Of a stretch of 64,000 nucleotides of DNA, positions 20,463 to 30,975 are shown piece after piece; the first letter of the stretch is position 1; each line of letters starts with the position of its first letter. Location of the stretch: positions 8,556,236-8,620,235 of the forward strand of contig NC_079223.1 of the NCBI RefSeq assembly GCF_029633865.1. The letters run 5' to 3'. The stretch is from Lampris incognitus (taxonomy: Eukaryota; Chordata; Actinopteri; Lampriformes; Lampridae). A program made the translations under genes and the position numbers. Under the pieces are notes generated by a model, which was given only the letters and a program-made list of their open reading frames with translations, searched no databases and was not told where the DNA came from.

Positions 20463-21739
20463 CTGGAAAACAGGACCAGTGACGCACGAAATGAAGGAAA
20501 AGAGGAGGGAAAGTGGGAGAGTGAGGTAGCGTGACCTGGGAGAGGAAGGGGACAGGCTGGAGGAGAGGAGAAGGATGTGTGGAAGACAAAGCGAATAAAA
20601 AACAAAGAATGAATGTGTGGGATAAAAAAAATAAAAATAAATCAAGACCTCATGGAAATGTAATATAACAAGCATGTTCCAACTGCACCTACAGTACGGA
20701 TACTTACTTCTTTCTAGCTGTGCTTGCTGAGAGCAGATAAATCGGGTTCCGCCATCGTTACGAGGCCATGGTGCCCAAAGGTCTCCGTGATGTTCCTGAG
20801 AGAGGACCAGGGAATCTGAAGTGTTGAACAGCAGTCAAAGTCAGGCCTACAAGTTTCAATGCGAGAGGAGGTTGCTCGCCCGACATCAGAGACAAAGATT
20901 CAACAACCCTCTGCGCCTATTATTGTTTATGATCGCATGATCCACAGTGATTCCGGAAATCAAATTGGGGTGTGATTCATAGAGCACAAAGCCGGCCATT
21001 TCCTGTCTGATCAGCATGAAGGCGATGTCACAGTCTTGCGGTTAAGCGCTTGCTCAACAGAGGAAAAGGAGCAAAAACAAACTATGTCCGCCTATGGGTT
21101 CCAGTTGTGCTGGATTGCAAAGTCAGCACCTCGTCCCTCCTTGCGCTGCAGGCGACTAATTGACAGCAGTGTAAACATGAACACAATGTTCCCAAAGAGC
21201 TGCAGCCTCCACAGACAGTGGGATGAGAAATTCTACTGAAACCAAACCTCTCAGCATGCTGTCAAGTCAGCCACACCTTTGTCCTTGAGGAAGGCGGCGT
21301 GTCAACCTCACCAACGCTTCCAGCTAATTAAAAGGGGACTGATGGGGATTAATTACTGATCAATAACTTCTAATACACTATTCTGACCCATCTGCAACGC
21401 TTTGCTCTTGATGCATGGTCCAACAGTCACGAGGCACGCCAAGAGTCAGCAAGATTGCACCAGCACTTCTTGCACAGCACGAGTCGCGCTCCCCCTTTGG
21501 GGAAGTCGAGGATGCCGCCCTGAGTGACAGCTGTGGGGAGCTGATCTCTCATCCCGAGCAAACAACCCGGTGCCCAAGAGGAAGCAGAACTCACTCGAGG
21601 CACGCGCAACCCTCGGGAGGTCCGCACGCTCTCAAAAGCCACGCGACAAGAAAGTGTACCCCCCCCCCTTGCCTCCAAGTTGTCGACTTGTGTCATCGTT
21701 CACAAGATAACGACCCACAACCCCAGCGCGCTGACGTGT
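20463..21739. other. slc29a3 5' intron, no element recognised
   Basis: No other coding exon seen. A possible additional 5'UTR exon near 20700-20830 (containing gttacgaggccatggtgccc) cannot be confirmed. Confidence 0.4.
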
Positions 21740-21908
21740 TGTAGCGAATTCGGGGGGGGACAACGTAACCACGGGAAGTGCCGCGGCCGGGACGCGAACC
21801 CGTACGACCCGCACCGCCCGCACCGCAGGAGGCATCGCTAACCGCTCGACTAGAGGGTCAGACCCGCCAGCCGGCGGCCAGCGTGTCTCCTTATCCACGC
21901 ACGCTGCA
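21740..21908 (-). mobile_element. solo LTR-like element of the tRNA-like family
   Basis: Ends TGTAGCGAATTCG ... CGCACGCTGCA; minus strand has the A-box-like tagtcgagcggttagcgatg and B-box-like gggttcgcgtcccgg. Flanks gtgt and gtat (3 of 4 match). It is the reverse-orientation relative of 25167-25325. Confidence 0.75.
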
Positions 21909-21995
21909 GTATTCAAGCTGAAAGTCCCCCCGGTTATGTTCACAGTAACAACGTGAAAGAAAGAGGAATCAGCAAGTCTCGTAATCTCCGATTAC

Positions 21996-22447
21996 CTGGC
22001 CGCGGTTTCTGCTCCTTCTCCGCCGCGGTCCGGGTGTGAGAAGCCAAGGTTCACGTCTCACGGAGCGAGTCGCGCCTGCTGCACCCCGGCCCTCCGCCGC
22101 AGTAAACAAGCCCCTCACGGCGTGAAGCGGCCCGACACTTCCGGCGGCAGGAAGGTTCCGCCTCCCCCTCGCCTAGCCTAGCCTAGCCTAGCCACCAAGG
22201 GGGGCAAGATTCTGCGGGGAGTCGGAAAATTCTACAACGCGTGTAAGCTCTTTTCAAAATAAAGGCCCTCCGCCGCAGTAAACAAGCCCCTCACGGCGTG
22301 AAGCGGCCCGACACTTCCGGTGGCAGGAAGGTTCCGCCTCCCCTCGCCTAGCCTAGCCTAGCCTAGCCTAACCTAACCAAGGGGGGCAAGATTCTGCGGG
22401 GAGTCGGAAAATTCTACAACGCGCGTAAGCTCTTTTCAAAATAAAGG
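21996..22447 (-). promoter_or_regulatory. slc29a3: slc29a3 probable promoter and non-coding first exon
   Basis: CpG-rich. On the minus strand a good donor CGGCCAG|GTAATC marks the end of a probable first exon at 21996, which would join the acceptor at 20463. Two tandem copies of a ~176-184-bp segment (22088-22263 and 22264-22447) each carry an ETS-type ACTTCCGG/CCGGAAGT (22137-22144, 22313-22320) and a (CTAGC)n run. The spacing to the coding exon and GC content fit a housekeeping promoter. Confidence 0.6.
22088..22447. repeat. tandem duplication of the promoter segment
   Basis: Copy 1 22088-22263, copy 2 22264-22447, almost identical apart from the number of 'tagcc' pentamers and a few substitutions. 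Confidence 0.95.
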
Positions 22448-23129
22448 TGCGCGTTTACAGCCGGCGTTTCCGTTTAGGAAGCACGAAACAGCGATTATAA
22501 ACCGCGCCGAGATGCATTTTATAATAATTGCGCTTTAAATAAAATGATAACGGTTATTAACTTTCGATGCCCGATGAGAGCATTTGAAGCGATGTTACGT
22601 CCGGGATTGTAATGGTTGCAACGCTTTTAAGATGCCATTCGGTCCGGCTATAACGCTCTATAACACACTTATGATGCAGCAAAACGGTCAGGCTGTTTCG
22701 GTGGGCTACGTTTCTAAACTAAAATAAAAAATGTGCTTAAAAGATGCCAGATTAAAACTGCACAAGGGAGTGTTTTATAGTAAACTATTACCTTTAAACT
22801 GCTGCTGAAAAGCCCTACCCAGGCCCCGATGGGGGAAAAAAACAAAAACCGGTCGCATGGATCTGTCGATTTGTTTTTTTTAAATGGATTTGTCGATTTG
22901 CGTTTGTTCCCGTGCTTTTCCGCGAAAGCCCCACTGTGCACAGGAAATGACGTATCCCGAGTCCGCGTGGCGTTTAAATCTCGGCCAAGGGTTAATTTCC
23001 AGCAATTGCCCGTTATCTCCAACACACAGTGCCAGAGGCGAAATTAGGTTTTCCGGTTATTCTGGTAATAACAACAAATCTATAACTGTGTTCCCACATT
23101 ACCATATGTGATTTCATGTCGGAATCCAT
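22448..23129. other. no gene recognised
   Basis: A+T-rich intergenic DNA upstream of slc29a3. Confidence 0.4.
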
Positions 23130-23730
23130 TTGTGGAGGATACGGTATGAAAGAGGACCTGGCTTCTACCAAATCGATACTTAATCACCAATAAAGTTAAG
23201 GACATTTCTTTTAAGCTCATTCATAAATTATATCCAGGCAAAACTATGTTAAAAAAAATAAAGAATTGTAGTATGTAGTATGTATGTAGTATTGAATTGT
23301 AGTTTATATGTCCAGAAACTGTGGGGCATCTATTTGGGCATTGCCCAATTGTGAGGAATTTCTGGCAAAACCCACGTGCTTCCAGTACTGAAAGTACTGA
23401 TGAACGTTTCATTTTACTTTGGAAAAATGTACCGTTTGGTCTCCTGGAAGGTAACACACAGACAAATACTTACGTGTACATGATAAATCCTGTTATTATA
23501 ATGGCCAAATTCCATATCCATAAATGTACATCTACTGGTAAGAAACCATGATACATTTCCTTTAGCCTGAAGTTCAAAATTGACAATTTTAATTAGTACC
23601 CCCCCCCCGAGTTAAACTATAGCGTTAATTTCTTTTTTTTACCTTTTTTGTTTGCTATGTGTACCTTTTCCCATATGTTATGTACATGTATGTTTTAATA
23701 AATAAAAAAATGATCCAAATGTGTATATCA
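23130..23730 (+). pseudogene. L1-like LINE 3' end
   Basis: The frame includes MGHLFGHCPIVRNFWQNP, then FILLWKNVPFGLLEG and MINPVIIMAKFHIHKC, matching the zinc-knuckle 'EHLFWxCPxVxxFW' region and the C terminus of fish L1/Tx1-type ORF2 proteins. Upstream frames are broken. The tail is A/T-rich with 'aataaataaaaaaatg'. Confidence 0.75.
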
Positions 23731-24871
23731 TATTTAAACTATTTACATAATCAGTCTATGAACAGGTTCATCGCTTCCTCTTACCATCTACTCCCTCCGT
23801 GCCTTGTTACCGACGAGACTTCACCAATTAATTTGTTTTAATGGACCCCCCTTCATTTGATTCTGGTCATTGGAAGCGTTGTTCGCCAAACTCGCCACTA
23901 GGTGTCAGCATTGCACAATACATCAGCGAACGCTGCTGGCGAGCTGAGTTGTTGGACCGCGTCTGTGGCCGCTCCATGAAACAACCGCTGAACTTCTGGT
24001 TCCCATTGGCAACAACGGTCATTATCTTTGAACTAACGGGTCCGACAGACAATACAGAGGCATGCTGACATTTCTGGCTTCGCTAGCCTTAATTACTCTC
24101 CCCAGCCGTTAATGTCTGCAGCCTCGTGAATCCCACTGATTATCATTTCACCATTATTTTGCCGCGTAGCAGTGTACCTATTTTTGATTTATACCGAGCA
24201 GTTATTATAGCGCTAATTATCTTGCGTGACTCATATCGAGCATGGAGAACGGATACTCGCATTTCATACAATAAAATAACACAACCTCGCCCCCCCTGTT
24301 TTTCTTTTCCGCAACGCTGCAGCAGCTCAGACGTGCTCAGTCAAATGTTTATATCTCGATATCTCAGCCACCCACAAGGGAGGTAAACAACGTGTCCTTG
24401 TCTTATCTCATAAATATGTCGCCTCACATCTCACAGCTGTGCCCCTGCCTGCCTGCCTGCGCACAAATGACCGCTTCTTCCTCCGGTTCCCGGTTCTCTG
24501 CTTCCCCTCCGTCCCCCCTGACCTCCATCCATTGCGACATCCGCTCCTGGCATCCAACCAGATCGAGCCTCGCCTCACCTCCGCGTCCACGGCTCAGTGA
24601 TGTACCCAGGAAGGATTAGGCCCAGAGAACACCGTGCAAGTCTAAAGACAGCAATGATCTGACGTATAATCAATGTCTCAAGGAGGCCCTGACTCTGACG
24701 CGTCCGGCAAGAGGAACCGGAGGGTGTGCGCGTTTAGTGTGACCGACAAATGGTGCAAATACACAGTGAGAGACACCGCATGCAGCCCCGCCATCGAACT
24801 GCTTTGTATGTCCCGGAGACCCCACGACGGAGTCCGGCAGTGTCATCATAGGTGCTGCTTGTGCCCCCCAG
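23731..24871. other. no gene recognised
   Basis: No exon or known repeat identified over 1.1 kb. Confidence 0.4.
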
Positions 24872-25135
24872 CAGTGGCGCCCCCAGGAATTTTTCATCGG
24901 GGGGGGGCAAATGGGGCCACTGAAAATCTTGGGGCGGCACTCCAAAACCAAAAGCCATGACTGAATTTCGGGAATTCTATGCTGCTGTTGCAGTATACTG
25001 TATAGGCTAGTGGAAAACTGTCAATATGAGAGTTAAGAAAAATATACATTATTGATTTAAATGAACAGCACCTAATGTAAGATATCAGATAGAAGCATAT
25101 TCTGCATATGCCACTCGTGGCTGGGGGGGGGGGCA
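24872..25135. mobile_element. hAT-type element, right end missing
   Basis: Collinear with 4381-4660 (cagtggcgcc; 'aaatggggcc', 'gaaaatcttgggg', 'tatactgtataggctagtgg') but stops after the poly-G run without the right inverted repeat. Confidence 0.8.
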
Positions 25136-25166
25136 GTTCCGCGATGGCGTCGATCAAGAATTATAT

Positions 25167-25325
25167 TGTAACGCGCATGGATACGTAGACACGCTGGCCG
25201 CTAGGTGGCGACTCTGACCCTTTAGTCGAGAGGTTAGCGATGGTCTCCTGCGGTGCGGGCGATGCGGGTTCGCTTCCCGGCCGCGGCACTTCCTGTGGTT
25301 GCGTTGTCCCCCCGAATTCGCTACA
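25167..25325 (+). mobile_element. solo LTR-like element of the tRNA-like family
   Basis: 159 bp, ends TGTAACGCGC ... GAATTCGCTACA, flanked by ATAT on both sides (25163-25166, 25326-25329). Contains 'gaccctttagtcgagaggtt' (A box) and GGTTCGCTTCC (B box) about 40 nt apart. Confidence 0.75.
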
Positions 25326-25340
25326 ATATGTACAAACTTT

Positions 25341-25801
25341 GGTAACACTTTAGTATGGGGAACGTAGTCACCATTAATTAGGTGCGTATTAGCATGCAAA
25401 TTAGCAACATATTGGCTCTTAATTGGTCATTATTACGTACTCATTAATGCCTTATTCTGCATGGCCTTATTATACAACCAGTAAGCCATTAACTATGAGT
25501 TTTCCCTCTATAACCTCAGAAGTATTGCTTATTAGTAGTACCATCTCAATATGGTTTGCTTAGTATGGACTTTATAAGGTGGTAGTACCACAAGAAGAGT
25601 TATTCTCCCTTACTAACACTTAATGAATATGCTCTGTTCTTACATAACAACACACAAAACTACAAGTGTTCATAGTGTTAAATTACTGTAAATTGAGTTT
25701 CTGTTACTTAGAATATGTTCCCCATACTAAAGTGACATCTTGATCATTACTAATTCACTAGTAATTAAGTTTTTTTATGTTCCCCATACTAAAGTGTTAC
25801 C
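25341..25801. mobile_element. 461-bp MITE
   Basis: Perfect terminal inverted repeats GGTAACACTTTAGTATGGGG (and the complementary end) flanked by the 8-bp direct repeat CAAACTTT (25333-25340, 25802-25809). An additional internal copy of the end motif, 'gttccccatactaaagtg', lies at 25715-25732. The 8-bp duplication suggests a hAT-like transposase acted on it. Confidence 0.9.
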
Positions 25802-26011
25802 CAAACTTTAGAAAACCCCAGGAGAGATATGTGGGAAAACTCACACTTAACGATATGTTAGACCGATATGTTAACAAATTTACAAAACAAAAGCAGTTTC
25901 TCTCCCTCTTGTACTAATTATATTCAAACCATGTGATTTTAAGATTTAGCTCATAACTGCTGCAGATGATGGACACACGGTTGAAAAATGTCTAATGAAA
26001 TTGAAATGTCT

Positions 26012-26552
26012 TTATTTTAAATTGCTTTTGTTTCTTAAAAAAAGCATAACCGTTTTATACAATGAATAATATATAACTTGAAAGTTGTATCGGTCTGGAG
26101 GAACTACCGAGTCACACGCATTTGTCAATGCACAGGAAACCAAGGCAATGTTATCCAGTGTCGTCCTACCGGCACCATCCTCATTACTGAGGTAGTCTGT
26201 CGGTAAAATTCCCTGCAGAATTGTAAAATTTCCCCGTACCAGGCCAATGACACGCTCCACGCGGGCAGACGCAATTTTTCTTGTTGCCTCAATTTCTAGA
26301 GGACCGAGCTGCTTTTCCCCTCTTGTAAAAGCAGGTATCTGAACTTCTGCGTGATACTAATTTTTCGTCTGTAAGATCCTCCCGACTTATCCTTATCATT
26401 TTCTTCTTCTTTCCTCTGACAACCTTCGAGTTTCTTCTTGATGGCTGATTATCTTCGGAAAGTGAAAGTTGTGGAGTTAGAAAACAACGAGACAGGAGAC
26501 GTGAGAGTAGACGTAGTCGAGGTAGTTTACTAGCTCCAACTTTGCATGTCAT
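26012..26552 (-). pseudogene. DDE_Tnp_4-type transposase remnant
   Basis: The minus-strand frame 26340-26012 reads [20 protein letters not shown], then [18 protein letters not shown] and [20 protein letters not shown], matching the C-terminal part of DDE_4 (Harbinger/THAP-associated) transposases ('ARxHVERxIGRxK...VCxALTN'). Upstream to 26552 are broken frames of its basic N-terminal portion. One residue (H of RxHVER) is missing and frames are shifted, so it is dead. Confidence 0.6.
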
Positions 26553-27002
26553 ACGTTCGACAACGACACTGAACTGTGTACCGGAAGCGGAAGTGCATTA
26601 TCTGACCCCTCGCCTCTTCCCTTAAAGGTACACTGTCCTCTTAGGTGAATGTCTCTAGTTATATACATGTGGGTCACCACAAAGTAGGACTTTTTCCACT
26701 CTCTTGTCAGCCCGATTGGAACAACCAAAGACAGCGCAGAAATTAACCATTGTAAAATATGGGACGACGGCAGCTATGCTGTATGAATCAAGCCTTGAAA
26801 CGACTTCTGTCCAATCTGTTCAGAAAACGTTTAGCATCGCGCAGTGAGAGCAACGCGGTATCCTATCGAGCTCCGGTAGGTGACGTCACGCAATAGTCGA
26901 AATCGAAACACCGCCATTTTGGCAGGAAAGCGGGCCTATTGCTGGGCAAATGACTGCTAGCTAGCAGCAAGTCTCTTCGCTTGCTGTGTTTATACAGTGA
27001 AT

Positions 27003-27523
27003 ATGGTGGATGGCTGCTGTGCGCCGGGATGCCAGAACAGTCCCGGACATGTAAAAGGGAGAGCATTTTTATCGGATTCCTAAAGATCCTGAAAGACGAC
27101 ATAAATGGATCACTGCCATACAGTAGTGGATCTAGAGATTTTTTCCTGGGGTGGCAAAGGGGTGGCAAGACTGTGTCCCAGAGGTGGCAGCTGCCACCCC
27201 TTGCCACCCTGTAGATCCGCGCCTGTGAGGGGGAGGGGGGATTCTAAATCGGCGACTTCTGTTTGAGATGAGTTCGGCGCGGGTCTCATTGACCTTCACC
27301 ATGCATGTACATAAAATATACTTTAAAAACATATTATCTGATTTATAAATGGGGTGGCAAAGGGGTGGCAAGACTGTGTCCCAGAGGTGGCAGCTGCCAC
27401 CCCTTGCCCCCCTGTAGATCCGCCCCTGCTGCCATAAAACCTGCTAGAAGCGACCAGAAGAAAACTGAGCGATGGGACCCACAAGCAATGCATTCCGCTT
27501 GTGTAGTGACCGCTTCATATCAG
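27003..27523 (+). pseudogene. THAP-domain exon, broken by a hAT insertion and a frameshift
   Basis: After an acceptor (tatacag) the frame starts MVDGCCAPGCQNSPGHVKGR and continues FYRIPKDPERRHKWITAI to 27120; it resumes after the 27121-27428 insertion as KPARSDQKKTERWDPQA. A one-base shift is then needed to read RLCSDRFISG, followed by a donor GTACAG at 27524. This is the C2CH THAP DNA-binding fold (CxxxC, W, LCSxxF). Confidence 0.7.
27121..27428. mobile_element. 308-bp hAT-type element inserted in the THAP exon
   Basis: Ends CAGTAGTGGATCTA ... TAGATCCGCCCCTG with a perfect 8-bp duplication CTGCCATA (27113-27120, 27429-27436). The interior has a direct repeat 'aaaggggtggcaagactgtg' (27157- and 27359-). 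Confidence 0.9.
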
Positions 27524-28016
27524 GTACAGAATACAACACTAACTAGCGTTAATATAGCATTTATTTAACAGGCTTTTGTTATGGTTTCTGACTATTTTAT
27601 CACACTAAAAGGCAAGTTCGACCTATGCACTATGGCGTGGACTTTGCGGGGCTAACAAAGGCTGAGATAAAAAAAAACAACTAAGCCTGTTGCTCACTAA
27701 AACGTGACTGGACATTCTCTATCTACTTATGTTTTAGGGAGAAAGAGTGATAACCCTCTGTCACCCGGCTACGTCCCATCCATTTAAAACGCGTTGCTGA
27801 ACAAAGCGTTTCACAGTAACTGCAGCTTATCGTAAAGGTTTATCATAAAGGTATAACTTAATGCATGAGGTGGTGCCTTTCGAAATTCATTCACAGTGAT
27901 AATGTAGTTGAGTCTTGGTAAATCGAAGATACAGACTAGCTAACGCTACATACAAGTTATGACGTCACACTGCCCACTGCTTATGCTAGCTTTAACTAAC
28001 ATGAAGTGACACTTAC

Positions 28017-28218
28017 CCTTCCAGTGACGAGAAAACAATTTTTAGTCGGTAGACTCCAAAGCTGAATATTTGTCACGAATCCAGATTTCGTCCATTTGTA
28101 CCCCTCCAGGCTTTTGTAGGCTTTCAAAGACTCTCCAGAGTAGGACGATGGAAAGTTGATCAGGTAATTGTAGATGGCTGGGTACTGCAGGTCTGTTTCA
28201 ATACGCGTGAAAAGCTCC
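28017..28218 (-). pseudogene. spliced exon of a SWIM/YqaJ-like transposon gene
   Basis: Bounded by an acceptor (CCCCCCAG) and a donor (AAGG|GTAAGT) on the minus strand. The frame contains SLKAYKSLEGYKWTKSGFV and KNCFLVTG, which resembles the N-terminal segment of fish SWIM-zinc-finger/YqaJ nuclease proteins. Weak similarity from memory. Confidence 0.4.
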
Positions 28219-28699
28219 CTGGGGGGCATTATAAGGGTCAGTAATGTTTAATTTGTCAAGTTTCGCAATATAGCGTTCACTGTCTTTGGAATTAAAATGC
28301 GCAGTGAACTGACGGCTTGAAATCAACGCTGGCGCCATTCATTTTTGCTCGGCGCACACGATTTTCTTCCTGCCAAAATGGCCGCGTAAACGAAACTAGT
28401 CCCGTGACGCCCGGAGCTCTATGGATTGGAGCCGTTCTCCTCCAACATGGCGGATGTGTTGCCGTCACGTGATTTGTGACGTAATATGAGAACGACCCAT
28501 ACCCAATTCCCTGATATATACCAGTACAAGTCAAGCAAACCTGAACATGAGACAGTTAATCTGTGGACAGATGATTCAGTCGAGACACTAAGGGGGTGTC
28601 TTACGTTTGCAGGTTGGCCCATATTCCATGCATTAGAGCTGATGAGGCTACGGTTGCCATAACCGATTACATGAAATTCTGCCGTCGACAGTGTGGTAG

Positions 28700-30300
28700 C
28701 CAAGAAGGATGTCGTCGTCTATCCCAACTATATACCTAAAGACTGCTTAGATATGAAAAAGCAACCCTTTAGAAATAAAGAAGGGGCAGGACTGTCAGTA
28801 GATCAAAGGGAACTTAAACAACGCCTTACAAATGCAAGGGAACAACAACACGATGGACTAGAGCTTTCAAACTTCCACACTAAAAGTCTTTGGAACAAAA
28901 TGAAATCACTTACAATATGAACCCTGCAAAGAAACACATTATCACCCTGGATGAACGACAAAAATCAAACGAGCCGAATGACTTTTACTTGAGGTTTGAT
29001 TCACAAAACGTCTCCCAAGCGTTGCATTCTCTGCCAGACAGACGCCACCTGCCGGCCAGAAGTGGACTCACCAGCGTCTCAGTAGGGTGTGCGTTCATAA
29101 ATCCACAGGCCCAGACGGACTGCCAGATTTTTTTCTTTCTTCTTCTTTATTTTTCTGCTCAAAAGTTGCGCAAAGGAATTTACACCCGCACGGTGTCCCA
29201 TATGCCATATTCCTTAGAAACTGACATTGTGCCAGCTTTGTGGAAGAAGTCCGTCATAACACCAGCGCCTAAAAAGCCCTGTGCCCACAGAGAATTAGGA
29301 TTTTCATCCTGTAGCCTTGACCTCGTTCGTCATGAAATGTTTTGAGAAATGTGTAGTGTCCCTGCTCAAGAAGGGAGGCGAGCCGATATTGCCAATAAGC
29401 ATGAGTGCAGCGCTGAGGGCGCCATCCTCGGCATTTCACTTTATCTCCAAGCACCTTGAGAGCATAAAAGCTTGCCGTCGAATTTTTATTTGTTGACTTT
29501 AGTTCAGCGTTTAATACTGTGCAACCCTACATGCTCTTAGAGCAGCCCGAAGGACATAAGTGTTAACACTACCCTGATTAGATGGTTTTATTCATTTTTA
29601 ACTAATAGGACACAACAAGTGAAGGCCAATGGGATGCTGTCAGAGACCAAACACAGCAACACAGGGGTCCCACGAGGTTGTGTGGTATCACCTACACTCC
29701 TCATATTTATTGTGTACTAATGACTGCAGGAAAGTAAACCCCAGTAATTATAGTACAGAATTGGCTGATGATGTTGTGATTTTGAGCCTTCTCCACAAGG
29801 ACACGGGCCCTTCTGTGTACCACGGTGAGATAGACACTTTCATCAAGTGGTGTGACACCAGCCATCCCATTCTAAATGTCTCCGAAACACAGGAGATGGT
29901 CTTTTGACCCGAGGTAAGTGACTGACCATGAGCCAAAAGTCAGACAGTCACTCAGGTGTGCTCATATAAGTACTTAGATATCCACATGGACAACCTTCTT
30001 CGCTGGACCTGTGCAATAGACTGCAGCAGAGACTTTACTTTCTAAGGCGATGGAGGCTTTATGGCGTGAGCAGCCAGATTATGCTCCAATCCTAGAGAGC
30101 ATCGTTAGATACGGAATTACAGCATGGCTTGGCAACCTAGCAGTGCAGCTGAAAAGCAGGCTTTCAATCATGCACAAAACGGCTGTGAAGGTAATAGGGA
30201 AGAAAGAACACGAGCCCACACAGAACAAACCAAACCACTTGAAGCTATCGTTTGTTCCAGCCTCTACCAAGCTGCTGAACTCTAACGCCAAATCTTAGTG
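28700..30300 (+). pseudogene. LINE ORF2 (reverse transcriptase) with many frame breaks
   Basis: Successive broken frames match the order of an L2/Rex1-type polymerase: PVALTSFVMKCFEKCV, NTTLIRWFYSFLTNRTQQVK, SETKHSNTGVPRGCVVSP, an ADD-type active-site region seen as ELADDVVILSLLHKDTGPSV, IDTFIKWCDTSHPILNVS and IESIVRYGITAWLGNLAVQL-like sequence. The catalytic YADD-type motif appears as LADD. Numerous stops. Confidence 0.8.
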
Positions 30301-30386
30301 TAGTAGAGTAAACAATGTGCAAAAATGTTTCTTTTTTAGCCGTCGTGTTGTCAATGTCAAATGTATAGTCAAATTTCTCCTTTATG

Positions 30387-30805
30387 GGCGGCGTGGCGGT
30401 CTGTTCCGTTGCCTACCAACACGGAGATCGCCGGTTCGAATCCCCGTGTTACCTCCGGCTTGGTCGGCCGTCCCTACAGACACAATTGGCCGTGTCTGCG
30501 GGTGGGAAGCCGGATGTGGGTATGTGTCCTGGTCGCTGCACTAGCGCCTCCTCTGGTTGGTCGAAGCGCCTGTTCAGGGCAACTGGGGGGGGGAATAGCG
30601 TGATCCTCCCACGCGCTACGTCCCCCTGGCGAAACTCCTCACTGTCAGGGTGAAAAGAAGCGGCTGGCGACTCCACATGTATGGGAGGAGCCATGTGGTA
30701 GTCTGCAGCCCTCCCCGGATCGGCAGACCGGGTGGAGCAGAGAGTGTGACAGCTCGGAAGAGTGGGGTAATGGGCGAAATGTAATTGGGGAGAAAAGGGG
30801 GAAAT
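30387..30805 (+). mobile_element. SINE family A, full length
   Basis: Head with GGTTCGAATCCCC at 30433-30445. Flanks aaatttctcctttat (left) and aaatgtctatttat (right) look like a diverged target duplication. It interrupts the 3'UTR of the LINE 28700-30975. Confidence 0.85.
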
Positions 30806-30837
30806 GTCTATTTATGTTTTTAAGATGTTTTTTTTTT

Positions 30838-30975
30838 TAATGTGAATCAACTGTCCAGTGTTGTGTCAGACGCTTCTCGTGTTTTTGTGATGGTTTCTTT
30901 CTATATGAAGCAACGGACTGCAGTACTGTGCCCAAGACAAATTTCCACTCGGGGACAATAAAGTTTACTTTACTC
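30838..30975 (+). mobile_element. LINE 3' tail resumed after the SINE
   Basis: Ends in 'gggacaataaagtttacttt', the typical short tail of fish LINEs. Confidence 0.55.

Larger units (their letters stand above)
26868..28419. mobile_element. TIR transposon remnant with THAP and second-gene exons
   Basis: The left end GAGCTCCGG...GTCAC...GCCATTTTGGCAGGAA (26868-26930) is mirrored by 28366-28419. Inside, a THAP-like coding piece points right from the left end and another spliced exon points left from the right end, i.e. two convergent genes with only their beginnings retained. This fits an internally deleted element of the ISL2EU-like kind, which I recall encodes a THAP transposase and a YqaJ nuclease-type protein. 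No target duplication is clear. Confidence 0.5.
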
